Source of the DNA: Chloroflexota bacterium
GTDB lineage: Bacteria; Chloroflexota; Dehalococcoidia; JACQUA01
Length of the DNA: 38,427 nucleotides
Assembly: GCA_016210565.1 (NCBI GenBank)
Contig: JACQUA010000299.1
Location: 1 to 38,427, forward strand
Direction of reading: 5' to 3'
Shown: positions 6,801 through 14,106 of the stretch, piece after piece
How positions within the stretch are numbered: the stretch's first letter is position 1
How the letters are laid out: each line of letters begins with the position of its first letter
The notes under the pieces: model-generated
Told to the model about the DNA's origin: nothing
Databases searched by the model: none
What the model saw: the letters and a program-made list of their open reading frames with translations, nothing else
Program-made: the position numbers and the translations under genes

Positions 6801-9693
6801 ATGGCTTGGCCAGAGCCTGTATCCACGTCTTGATATCTGAAAAAGGAACATGGAAAAGGGGCAACCTTACCCCGGGGACGCAGTCCAGGGGTAGCCACTG
6901 TCGAACTTTGTCGGTGGCCTGCTGCCAGGCAGCGTAGCCCTCCTGCAACCGGCCCCCCGCCTGTAATAATGATGAAGACCGTTGTGACTGACAGGCTTGA
7001 GCCACAAGTTTTTGCGGTGGTGAGTCCCCCGCCAATTCGAGAATATCCCTGGCCACGGCCATCGCTCTGTCTGCGCGTGGAAAATCAGTGTCGTACGCTC
7101 GGTACCGGACGCCAAGAACGGCCTTCGCTTTTCCGGATTGAGCCTCCGCGTAACTCTCAAGCTGAACAAGATCGCGAGCCAACCGAACGTCCTTCAGCAT
7201 CGGTGGTGGGTTACAACCGTCGCGCCGGCAACCACGGAGTGCGGCACGTATGCGATAGAACCCGGGACGCAGCCACTTCAATACCGAATTGTAGCGAATG
7301 GATAGGTCCTCGGCATATCTTGGTAAGGGCAGGGACAGCAGCGACTCGTGGTATTGGGCCAGTAGCGTTGAGCGAAGTCGCAACCGAGCCTCGAATCGAT
7401 GGCGAAGCTCCGACAGTAACGCCTGGGCCTGCGCAAAGCCCGCCGGGTCAAGCCAACCGGGCTCGGGGCGACTGTCGCAAGAGCACAGGGCAGCGAGTTT
7501 GGCCAGGCGAGGCACATCCTCAATCTGGTTTTCCATGGCCACTCCCAACAGGTCCCCGACAGTTAGCATATCGCGGGTCCAGTCGTCCAGGCGATCTGCA
7601 AAGTCCACTAGCCACCTCGTGACTTTTGCTCCTTCAGCCACGAACTCGGGCCTATGCATGACATCCTTACCCAGAAGCCTGCAAACATCTTCAAGGGCGC
7701 CGGCCAGTTCCTTCTTGACACCCGGGGGGGTGCCCAGGAACGAGTCCCCAAAATGCTCCGCCAGCTTCTCCTTTGTTTGCTGGCGCTGCGAGGCAAGATC
7801 GAGGAATTGTCGGGCTTTCGACACCAACGGATCCATGTCGGAAGCAGTCACCCATGGGGGCTCGACCGCAGGTCCCTCACGCAGTAGCTTGGCCAACTTG
7901 ACTAGCCATCGAGTTTCGGCCAAAAACGTGGGGACCGGGAACCCCAAGGAGGTGGCAAGGAGATGGGATTGATTCCGCAGCACCGCTTCAGTTTCTTCGC
8001 ATTTCTTGATGAAGGCCGCGACGGTGCCGCGGGTTTCGACGGTGTAGGAAGTCACGTTGCATCCCCGCCACGGAAATCCATCTCCCTCAGCCACCACTTT
8101 CCAAACGCCCTTGAGCTGCTCCGACAGTGATATCGCACGGTTGAAGCGACCCGGCGTGAGTTCTCCGGGTTTCAAGCCCTTGGCAACCAGGAAAGGAACC
8201 CGCCGGAGTCCCGCTATCTCCCCGAGGACATCAAAAGCACTCCGATTCAGAGGCGACCGCACACGATGCGCGGCCGCAACGTATTCGTTCAACTGCCTTT
8301 GCCGCTCTACCAGGCGCTCCATTTCAGCGTCATTCATGAACACCTTGGGCTGGAGTGATTCCCGGTAGCAGCGGTGTAGTTCTTCAACCACCTGGCGCTT
8401 GTTGGCTTTCTGGCTGTGGAGCTCAAGACAATAGTGACCGAGGTTTGCGTCTCGCAGCCGCTTGTATACAACTTCGAGAGCCGCCATTTTCTCGCTGACG
8501 AACAGAACCGACTTCCCCGCGGCAATACACTCTGCGAAAAGATTCGTAATGGTCTGGCTCTTCCCCGTCCCGGGCGGGCCGTGTATCACGAGGCTGGTAC
8601 CCTTTTTCACCGTTTCGATGCAGGCTAGTTGGCTGCTGTCGGCGTCAGCTACAAGGTAGCTTGACTCCGGCTTCAATGCTGTATCAAGTTGGCCCGGGTC
8701 ACAAACCGTCCCAACGGGGGTGGGATCTACTGCTTGCTCTTTTGACAGGCCCCGGATGACAGGATGTTTCTTGATCAGCTCCCCGTGGGCATCCAGATCT
8801 TTATAGATCACAAGTTTATGGAAAGAAAAAAGGCCGACCCAGCACTCGTCGGAGACATCCCACCCCTGCCGCCGGACGCCTGTGGCAGCGCGCCTGCAAT
8901 AGGCCTGTAGCGAATCTTCTTCCCAAGCCTCGGGAACGGGAGGAAGCTGGACCCGGAAATCGTTCCACAGCTTCACCTCTATCGCGGGGTTGAGCAACAC
9001 ATCTGGCTCATCCTCGGCCACCGTCAATTTGAACGGGATATCCGCAGATCCCGGGATCAATTCACAGGCGACGAGGAGCAATGGCGCCCGAGCCGGTAGC
9101 GACTTCTCGACGTCGCACCAAGTGAGCATGCCGAACGTGGTGAAGAGGGTCCGAATCCCACGCTCCTCGAAATCGCTCTTCGAGCGTCGGTAAAGATTGC
9201 GCAGGGTGGAACCCAGAACCCTGGCATCCCTCACGGGAGAGGACAGGCCTGGCAGCGCTTTTCCGGACCGTTCTCCCGATAGCAATCCCAGCTGAGCTGC
9301 CTCGACCCACGAGCGCTCACGGCTCTTCTCTTCGGTTTCTTCCTCCGCCTCAGGCGCATTGAAACCCCATTCCTTCTCATCCAGAACCAATCGGCGGAAG
9401 ACTTCTGCGGGTGACGGGTTTATGACCGGGATGGTCGATTTGCGGCCCGGGCTGAAAAACAAAAGCCGGTTGCGGCGAGTCAGGTCAATCAACCTCCTCT
9501 TCCAGTCATCTATTCGCGCCTGAGTCTTGCTGCCCTGGGCCTCAGGAATCACCGCCTCGGGGTCCGAACCCTTTCGGGGTTCCGTCGCTCCTTTCTCCGA
9601 TCTGGAATCGTGGGACTGGCGACGATGCCGGTCCAACTCAGCTTGCGTCGCAAAGCTGACCTTACATTGGGCGCAAATGGCACGATCTTTCAC
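3880..9693 (-). CDS. DUF4011/SF1 helicase-Vsr nuclease-DUF3320 defence protein
   Basis: About 1937 residues from the GTG at 9693, which has GAAAGG seven bases upstream; an ATG at 9732 would add 13 residues. Order seen: a C2H2 zinc finger (C7, C10, H23, H28), DUF4011 entry RIDDWKRRLIDLTRRNRLLF near residue 62, Walker A GPPGTGKSQT near 375, Walker B FDLVIFDEASQMF near 1306 followed by CGDNKQLPP, helicase motifs TVQGDERDVM near 1508 and RLNVAITRAR near 1548, then a Vsr/PD-(D/E)XK-like nuclease with FRIDLGV, ECDGATYH and LGWRIHRIWSPDW near 1630-1690, and a C-terminal DUF3320-like region. Proteins of this architecture occur as single-gene defence systems against phage (helicase plus nuclease, cytoplasmic). 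The ~930 residues between Walker A and B are large but usual for the group. The zinc finger is unusual. The gene sits alone; an IS lies upstream in its promoter region. Confidence 0.9.
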   Translation of the reverse strand: MKDRAICAQCKVSFATQAELDRHRRQSHDSRSEKGATEPRKGSDPEAVIPEAQGSKTQARIDDWKRRLIDLTRRNRLLFFSPGRKSTIPVINPSPAEVFRRLVLDEKEWGFNAPEAEEETEEKSRERSWVEAAQLGLLSGERSGKALPGLSSPVRDARVLGSTLRNLYRRSKSDFEERGIRTLFTTFGMLTWCDVEKSLPARAPLLLVACELIPGSADIPFKLTVAEDEPDVLLNPAIEVKLWNDFRVQLPPVPEAWEEDSLQAYCRRAATGVRRQGWDVSDECWVGLFSFHKLVIYKDLDAHGELIKKHPVIRGLSKEQAVDPTPVGTVCDPGQLDTALKPESSYLVADADSSQLACIETVKKGTSLVIHGPPGTGKSQTITNLFAECIAAGKSVLFVSEKMAALEVVYKRLRDANLGHYCLELHSQKANKRQVVEELHRCYRESLQPKVFMNDAEMERLVERQRQLNEYVAAAHRVRSPLNRSAFDVLGEIAGLRRVPFLVAKGLKPGELTPGRFNRAISLSEQLKGVWKVVAEGDGFPWRGCNVTSYTVETRGTVAAFIKKCEETEAVLRNQSHLLATSLGFPVPTFLAETRWLVKLAKLLREGPAVEPPWVTASDMDPLVSKARQFLDLASQRQQTKEKLAEHFGDSFLGTPPGVKKELAGALEDVCRLLGKDVMHRPEFVAEGAKVTRWLVDFADRLDDWTRDMLTVGDLLGVAMENQIEDVPRLAKLAALCSCDSRPEPGWLDPAGFAQAQALLSELRHRFEARLRLRSTLLAQYHESLLSLPLPRYAEDLSIRYNSVLKWLRPGFYRIRAALRGCRRDGCNPPPMLKDVRLARDLVQLESYAEAQSGKAKAVLGVRYRAYDTDFPRADRAMAVARDILELAGDSPPQKLVAQACQSQRSSSLLQAGGRLQEGYAAWQQATDKVRQWLPLDCVPGVRLPLFHVPFSDIKTWIQALAKPLRVAVAHLGSLAGSTVAGTSLSPAQFVSHLGLLEQLREIEAHMVQEADKLREEFGNRFVGRDTNWGDVLDALGQARKIRDHLGRRIAPEQTLEIARQGGASAPAVDAIEKAFRAFEHSLAGVASLFERQGQHGVPRSGSEECPSLAGWFDGRLLECCPFDALKRHLDEIFSRLDELRDWTDFICTEDEFQSEGLAGLISELVRQPSLAPERIPDVTRRALLGSWVSWLFSREAVLGRFRAENHESLIREFRDLDRKHCQVGAARVILEAERRKPGNLSQERGTEAGILSFEGNKKKRHLPIRKLFAQMPNLLTRLKPCLLMSPLSVSQFLDPQQLTFDLVIFDEASQMFSEDAVGAIYRGRQLVVCGDNKQLPPTDFFKGAEDEELDEDADEAITAGIFESVLDECMAAAMPSGELRWHYRSRHESLIAFSNHRFYDHRLVTFPAALKVDPSLGVEFIFVEDGVYDRGKTRTNSREADEVVELVKEHMFQNPTRSLGVVAFNQPQMEAIQNRIELLRRQHPELERHFIGDRLDGFFVKNLETVQGDERDVMIFSIGYGRDPNGRLTMNFGPLNKEGGERRLNVAITRAREKNIVLTSIKATDFDLKACQARGVLALYHYLDYAERGEQALELQVPGRSAEPDSPLEADVAGAIRELGYEAVHQVGCGRFRIDLGVIDPAEPGRFILGVECDGATYHSAYTARDRDRLRQQVLERLGWRIHRIWSPDWVSRRDVETLRLREAIEKSRESLATEPRGPDESATVNLDPAPIVDVEIRPPAPGNDDTPPSWSSPYLVCCPQTSPPSGAAFHDPAALQSLASMVREVVEAEGPVHIDIVAVRVARRWNLQRVGNRMTSALQAAVSDLRRRDLVQVDKDFLWKKGPMTCAGVRQPDRDNPDSFRAIKHIAEQELQLAIECLVRDAMSIPQEQLTAQVARVFGFDRTGERIRHKISLIIGRMVSGRRLARNGGRFSLAG

Positions 9694-9880
9694 AGGGCAC
9701 CTTTCAAGGACTGCGAAACCACCAGCAGCCAAGGAAACGAAGCCACGTTCTGCTCCGTCTTCGGGCCTTCATATTTTGAAGCGAATCAGTCAGGATGTCA
9801 ACTGCCGCGTGGTCCAGAACTGCCCTCGGACCGTTGCGGGCTGTCGGGAGGTTGCCCCGCGGGGCTCGGGTGGTGTTGTT

Positions 9881-9924
9881 GTCCACCGATTCTGTCACCC
9901 CTATTGTTCAGCGAAAATGTCACC
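9881..9924. repeat. Left end of IS: outer degenerate and inner perfect repeats
   Basis: The inner repeat occupies 9905-9924 and the outer 9881-9899, where 16 of 19 bases match the right outer copy. They are separated by 5 bp. The transposase stop codon (TGA, 9920-9922 on the minus strand) lies inside the inner repeat. Confidence 0.8.
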
Positions 9925-11269
9925 CCCTGTCTAAATGGAGCTTAAACCCTCTGCGCCATGGATGGTTCGGAGCAGGTTTGGGATGGTGGGGTTGCCTGGG
10001 TTCCGGGGTGTTGCTGGCCGGGGCAGTGGCCACCGAAGTCTGTGGCGGTTCCGTCTGGTTGGGCATCACCCGCGGGCTATTACGTGCCCGGAGGAGTGGG
10101 GCCTCAGGTGGCGCTGGACTTGTCGCCAAACAACGCCCCTGATAATAAACGACTACGCTACCATCCAACCTTTCGTGGACTTCAACTCTAGCGTCGGCAT
10201 AGGTGTGCTTGTGGGCGTCCGGCCCTATCTGGAAGCGGTGTTCCCCGAAGCGCACCACGTTATCCCGTCCCACCGTACGTCGGTACTTAAAGCAAAACAC
10301 CTCGTCGGGCTTGAATCCTCTCCCGGGCTTCCGGTAGGCCGATCCAGGCAGCGAGGCCGCCACGGTAAATTTCTGGTTGTGGCGGGGCAAAAAATCCCAC
10401 AAGACTTGATTGGCCTCCTGGATCGCAGAAGCACCGGCCAGCCTGAGTTCACTGACCAGCCGGTCCTGGAAAGTCCCCCATAGCCTTTCTATTCGCCCTT
10501 TGGCCTGAGGGGATGACGCGGAAATAGAGGTGATTCCCAGGTCCTCCATCACCCGGCCAAACTGAGTCGGATACCTCTTTCCCTCAAGCTCCTCCTCCAG
10601 GGATTCTTTATCCTTGGGCGAGCGCTCGAAGATGCCGTGCCGGTCATGATAGATGGCCAGAGGGATTCCATAATTCCGTACGATATGCCGTAACAACAGG
10701 AAATAGCCCTGAGTATCCTCCTCCTCTCGGAACAAGGCGTAAGATACCTCGCCGGTGGCATCATCTATGGCTCCCACCAGGGTCAGTCGCGGTCCTCTCC
10801 CCTGCAGCCAGTCGTGATCGCTGCCATCAATCTGCAGCAGCATTCCCCGTTGGGCACGCCGTTCCCTGCGGCTGCGGTGCTTCGGCGGACGCCTTTTCCT
10901 CGGGCTGTTAATGCCTTCTTCTATAAGAAAGCGCCGCACCGTGGAGCGCGAGAGAATAATCCCTTCTCTCTCAGCAAGAAGTTCCGTAAGATGTTGCTGA
11001 TTACAGCCACTATAGGTGGATTGTGCCAACTCCGCCACCCGCTCCTTCGTCCCGGTAGCCAACGTATTACAGGGTGTCTTCCCGCGGTTGCCATGGGCTA
11101 ATGCCTCGGCACCTTCCTTTCTATAGGCGGCCAAAATTCTTTTTAAATGCCGCACGGAGACACCCAACACCTCCGCCGCCCCCATCCTGCTCATCTCACC
11201 CCGTTGTACTCGATTCAGGACCATTGATCGCTTTAGCTCTTCCTTGTTCAGTGTCACCAGTTCTTTCAT
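9920..11269 (-). CDS. ISNCY/IS1202-group DDE transposase
   Basis: 449 residues from the ATG at 11269; the frame stays open upstream to 11473, but the extra residues come from the IS end and flank. The N-terminus is a helix-turn-helix (MSRMGAAEVLGVSVRHLKR), followed by a second DNA-binding stretch rich in R and K (PRKRRPPKHRSRRER). The DDE triad is visible as D148 (LLQIDGS), D209 (IYHDRHGIF) and E261 (KGRIERLWG). A C-terminal barrel-like part (YADARVEVHERLDGSVVVYY) and a proline-rich tail follow. No frameshift or stop is seen, so the element may be active. No good Shine-Dalgarno precedes the ATG. Confidence 0.9.
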   Translation of the reverse strand: MKELVTLNKEELKRSMVLNRVQRGEMSRMGAAEVLGVSVRHLKRILAAYRKEGAEALAHGNRGKTPCNTLATGTKERVAELAQSTYSGCNQQHLTELLAEREGIILSRSTVRRFLIEEGINSPRKRRPPKHRSRRERRAQRGMLLQIDGSDHDWLQGRGPRLTLVGAIDDATGEVSYALFREEEDTQGYFLLLRHIVRNYGIPLAIYHDRHGIFERSPKDKESLEEELEGKRYPTQFGRVMEDLGITSISASSPQAKGRIERLWGTFQDRLVSELRLAGASAIQEANQVLWDFLPRHNQKFTVAASLPGSAYRKPGRGFKPDEVFCFKYRRTVGRDNVVRFGEHRFQIGPDAHKHTYADARVEVHERLDGSVVVYYQGRCLATSPAPPEAPLLRARNSPRVMPNQTEPPQTSVATAPASNTPEPRQPHHPKPAPNHPWRRGFKLHLDRG

Positions 11270-11271
11270 TA

Positions 11272-11318
11272 GGTGACATTTTCGCTGAACAGTTAACTGG
11301 TGACAAAATCGCTGAACA
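11272..11318. repeat. Right end of IS: two inverted copies of the terminal repeat
   Basis: The inner copy GGTGACATTTTCGCTGAACA lies at 11272-11291 and the outer copy GGTGACAAAATCGCTGAACA at 11299-11318, 7 bp apart. They differ only in the central four bases. Such paired sites could be two transposase-binding sites, or the trace of one element having inserted beside an older end. Confidence 0.85.
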
Positions 11319-11440
11319 TCCACAGGCGGTGGGCTGATAAGTTGACTTCCGCCACTCCAATAATCTAAGATTGAGGCGGGCTTCAGAAGCGGAAGGCCAC
11401 AATAAACATGGCTGTGCCCGCGTGAGTTCTTATTGCAGTA

Positions 11441-12874
11441 ATGGTCGCGTTGGGACAGGATATGCTTTACCAATCGGAAGCCGGCGATTTCGCTCTGGCT
11501 CTGGCCGGGGATGCCATGGTCTCCCGCAGGCTTTCAACCTATGACGAGCCTGACTATTTGCGGCTGGTGGACCTCATCAGGGGATGTGACGCCGCCTTCT
11601 GCAACCTGGAGATGCCTATCCACGATTACAACCAGGCCCCCAATCTGGCCGAGGGCACCCACATGGCATCCGACCCCCGCGCCGGGCAGGAGCTCCGCTG
11701 GATGGGCATCAACCTGGTTTCCACGGCTAACAACCACATCTACGATTATGGCGAAGGGGGAGTGCTTGCCACCCAGCGCAAGCTGACCGAAGCGGGGATA
11801 GTCTACGCCGGGACCGGTCGCAACCTGAGTGAAGCCCGCGCGCCGGGGTATCTCGAAACGCGCAACGGGAGGGTCGCTCTCCTGGCGGCAGCCTCCTATT
11901 TCCCGCCATGGGGAAAGGCGGGGGAGCAAAGGCGCGACTTCCAGGGCAGGACAGGCCTGAGTTTCCTGCGCCATCATACGGTCCATACGGTGGACTCCCG
12001 GGCCTTCGAGGAGCTGCAACGCGTCAGCGCCTCACTGGGTCTGGAAGAAATAAAAGCGCGCCGCTCAAGCTTCTTCTCCTCTGCCGACAAATACAACCGG
12101 TTCGAATCGGGCTCGTCCCGGAAGGAATTGTACCTGGAACCATCGATCGGGCTTCAGCTCCGAGATTTCCCGGAAGTGAGATTCGCAGCGGGTGACCGCT
12201 TCAGCTGCAGCACCGGCGTCCACCCTCCGGATGCTGAAGACATCCTGCGCTGGGTGCGTGACGCCAGACGCCAGGCAGATTGGGTCGTTTTCAGTCTCCA
12301 CACCCACGAAGGGGCATTCCCGGTGGCCGGAGACAGTCGAGCCGTTACTACCACCGGGCTTCGAGACATACCGGCGGAATTCGTGAGCGCTTTCAGTCAT
12401 GCCTGCATCGAGGCCGGGGCGGATGTCTTCGTGGCGCACGGTCCGCATCTCCTGAGGGGCATCGAAATCTACCGGGGGAAACCGGTCTTTTACTGTCTAT
12501 CGGAGTTCGTTTTCCAGATCGAGACTATCCGGTGGGTGCCCGTTGAGGATTACGAGCGGTACGGTCTGGGGCACGAAGCGACGCCCGCGGACTACTTTGA
12601 CGCCCGGTCAGGGGGAGACAAGGCCAACTTTTCCGGCGACCCTTCGTTTTGGGGAAGCGTGGTGGCCGTGTGCCGGTTCCAGGGGGGCAAGCTGGAGCAG
12701 ATAGAGCTGCATCCCATCGATCTCGGGCATGGGCGGCCGCGGATGCAGCGGGGACGGCCTTTGCTGGCGCGCGGACCTTCGGCCGGTCGGGTCATCAAAC
12801 ATCTGCGCGGGCTATCTCGCCCTTATGGCGCCAGGATCACCCGGGACCACGGAACATGGGTGGTCCGTCCCTGA
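11441..12874 (+). CDS. CapA family metallophosphatase-like protein
   Basis: 477 residues matching the CapA/PgsA (PGA_cap) family, a calcineurin-like phosphatase fold tied to poly-gamma-glutamate capsule making in Bacillus but widespread with unknown roles elsewhere. Metal-site landmarks are in order: ALAGDAM, FCNLEMPI, STANNHIYDYG, FSLHTHEG and VAHGPHLLRG. No signal peptide or membrane segment is seen, so a cytosolic enzyme is likely; classical CapA is membrane-anchored. The ATG at 11462, preceded by GGGACAGGA, is an alternative start and removes 7 residues. No capB/capC partners are nearby. It begins 120 bp beyond the IS and may head the catabolic region. Confidence 0.82.
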   Translation: MVALGQDMLYQSEAGDFALALAGDAMVSRRLSTYDEPDYLRLVDLIRGCDAAFCNLEMPIHDYNQAPNLAEGTHMASDPRAGQELRWMGINLVSTANNHIYDYGEGGVLATQRKLTEAGIVYAGTGRNLSEARAPGYLETRNGRVALLAAASYFPPWGKAGEQRRDFQGRTGLSFLRHHTVHTVDSRAFEELQRVSASLGLEEIKARRSSFFSSADKYNRFESGSSRKELYLEPSIGLQLRDFPEVRFAAGDRFSCSTGVHPPDAEDILRWVRDARRQADWVVFSLHTHEGAFPVAGDSRAVTTTGLRDIPAEFVSAFSHACIEAGADVFVAHGPHLLRGIEIYRGKPVFYCLSEFVFQIETIRWVPVEDYERYGLGHEATPADYFDARSGGDKANFSGDPSFWGSVVAVCRFQGGKLEQIELHPIDLGHGRPRMQRGRPLLARGPSAGRVIKHLRGLSRPYGARITRDHGTWVVRP

Positions 12875-12889
12875 GGGGGCAATATGAAT

Positions 12890-12916
12890 CGTCATTGCGA
12901 GCGAAGCGAAGCAATG
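12890..12916. repeat. Dispersed repeat (CATTGCGAGCGAAGCGAAGCAAT)
   Basis: A single copy of the intergenic motif CGTCATTGCGAGCGAAGC and following bases lies between capA-like and SBP1. Copies arranged as inverted pairs occur at 21199-21283 and 29468-29554. Confidence 0.75.
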
Positions 12917-12940
12917 AAAGTTTCTGAGAAGGAGGAAACC

Positions 12941-14104
12941 ATGACAAGGCTGTTATCCCTGATTGTGGTCATTGTTCTCGCGTGGAGCATACTTGGCGCC
13001 TGCGCGCCGGGCGCGGCGCCGGCTGCGCCGGCGCCGCCCGCTAAAGGGGGCGGACCCGCCCCCGCCGCGGCGGGCTGGCAGGAGAAGTGGAATAACCTGG
13101 TGGCCGAGGCCAAGAAAGAAGGGGCGGTCTCCGTCTATACCATGTGGACCGCGGAGACCAGGCAGGCCCTCACCCAGGCCTTCAAGGACAAGTACGGCAT
13201 CAACCTGGAGTTCGCGTCCTTCGGCAAAGGGTCCGAGCTTTCAGCCAAAGTCGAGACCGAAAAGAGAGCGGGGCTGTATCTCGCCGACGCCTTCGGCGTG
13301 GGCGCCCCAACAATGATCACCTACATGAAACCCCAGGGCCTGCTGGGGCCGATCCGGTCTTCCTTTGCCCTGCCGGAGGTCTCCGACCCCAAGCCCTGGC
13401 GCGGCGGCGAGATACCCTTCTCCGACAAAGAGGGCCTGGCCCTGGTGATGATCGCCAACACCATCCGCACCGTGGCCTACAACACCTCCCTCATCAAGGA
13501 CGGCGAGATAACGACCTACAGGGATATGCTGAAGCCCCAGTACAAGGGCAAGATCACCATGCTCGACCCCTCGATCACCGGGAACTCGTCCATCGCCCAC
13601 GTGGGCCACAACCTGTGGGGCGAAGGGCCGACGGTGGACTTCCTGAGAAAGCTCATCAAGGACCAGGAAGTGGTCATCACCCGGGATAACCGGCTTCATA
13701 TCGAAACGGTCGCCCGAGGCAAATACGCCATCGCCTTTGCCCCGTCGATGACCTCCCTGACCACGTTCTTGAAGGCAGGCGCGCCTTTGAAAATGGCCGT
13801 GGTGGAAGAAGACGTCCGCATCAGCGGCGGGTCCGGCGCGGTGGGCATCCCCGTCAGGTTCGCCCATCCCAACGCCGCGGTGGTCTTCCTGAACTGGCTC
13901 CTGAGCAAAGAGGGACAGACGGTCTTCGCCAGCAGCTACGGCAGCCCCAGCTCCAGGGCCGACGTCTCCACGGAGGGGATCAACCCCCTGTTTGTCCCCG
14001 TCGCCGGCAAGAAATACTACATGTCGGACACCGAGGAGTTCATCGATGCCATCACCAGATGGTTTGAAATAGCCGGAAAGGTGATGGAGGAAAGCGCCCG
14101 GTAG
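12941..14104 (+). CDS. Fe3+-type ABC solute-binding lipoprotein (SBP1)
   Basis: 387 residues from the ATG at 12941, chosen because GGAGG lies 5 bases upstream and a lipoprotein signal peptide begins there: hydrophobic LIVVIVLAWSI, then lipobox LGAC with Cys21. A proline/alanine/glycine linker leads to the binding domain, which opens with WQEKWNNLVAEAKKEGAV, as in the AfuA/FutA-like periplasmic binding family. Landmarks shared with the other three SBPs are KPQYKGKITMLDPS, VARGKYAIAF and HPNAAVVFLNWLLSKEGQ. It would capture a substrate outside the membrane, but no permease or ATPase gene is in the window. Two bases separate it from UbiD-B, so they are an operon. The ligand is unknown; coupling to UbiD suggests an organic acid rather than iron. 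Confidence 0.88.
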   Translation: MTRLLSLIVVIVLAWSILGACAPGAAPAAPAPPAKGGGPAPAAAGWQEKWNNLVAEAKKEGAVSVYTMWTAETRQALTQAFKDKYGINLEFASFGKGSELSAKVETEKRAGLYLADAFGVGAPTMITYMKPQGLLGPIRSSFALPEVSDPKPWRGGEIPFSDKEGLALVMIANTIRTVAYNTSLIKDGEITTYRDMLKPQYKGKITMLDPSITGNSSIAHVGHNLWGEGPTVDFLRKLIKDQEVVITRDNRLHIETVARGKYAIAFAPSMTSLTTFLKAGAPLKMAVVEEDVRISGGSGAVGIPVRFAHPNAAVVFLNWLLSKEGQTVFASSYGSPSSRADVSTEGINPLFVPVAGKKYYMSDTEEFIDAITRWFEIAGKVMEESAR

Positions 14105-14106
14105 CG

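Larger units (their letters stand above)
9881..11318 (-). mobile_element. IS1202/ISNCY-type insertion sequence
   Basis: A ~1.44 kb element with one transposase gene and doubled ends. The inner terminal repeat TGTTCAGCGAAAATGTCACC is perfect at 9905-9924 and inverted at 11272-11291. An outer version lies at 11299-11318 (inverted, with TTTT replacing AAAA) and, degenerate, at 9881-9899. I found no clear target-site duplication outside either pair of ends. The left end is ~190 bp upstream of the helicase start, so it may have separated that gene from its original promoter. Confidence 0.85.

Noticed and set aside
3389..9693. A complete BREX or type I restriction system
   Set aside because: Only a short 5' relic of an R-M gene and a single helicase-nuclease gene exist; no methylase motif, specificity subunit or other BREX gene is found.
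12941..14104. SBP genes as evidence of an iron uptake operon
   Set aside because: The fold family includes iron-binding proteins, but no permease, ATPase or Fur-like site is present and the neighbours are decarboxylases, so iron as ligand is not supported.
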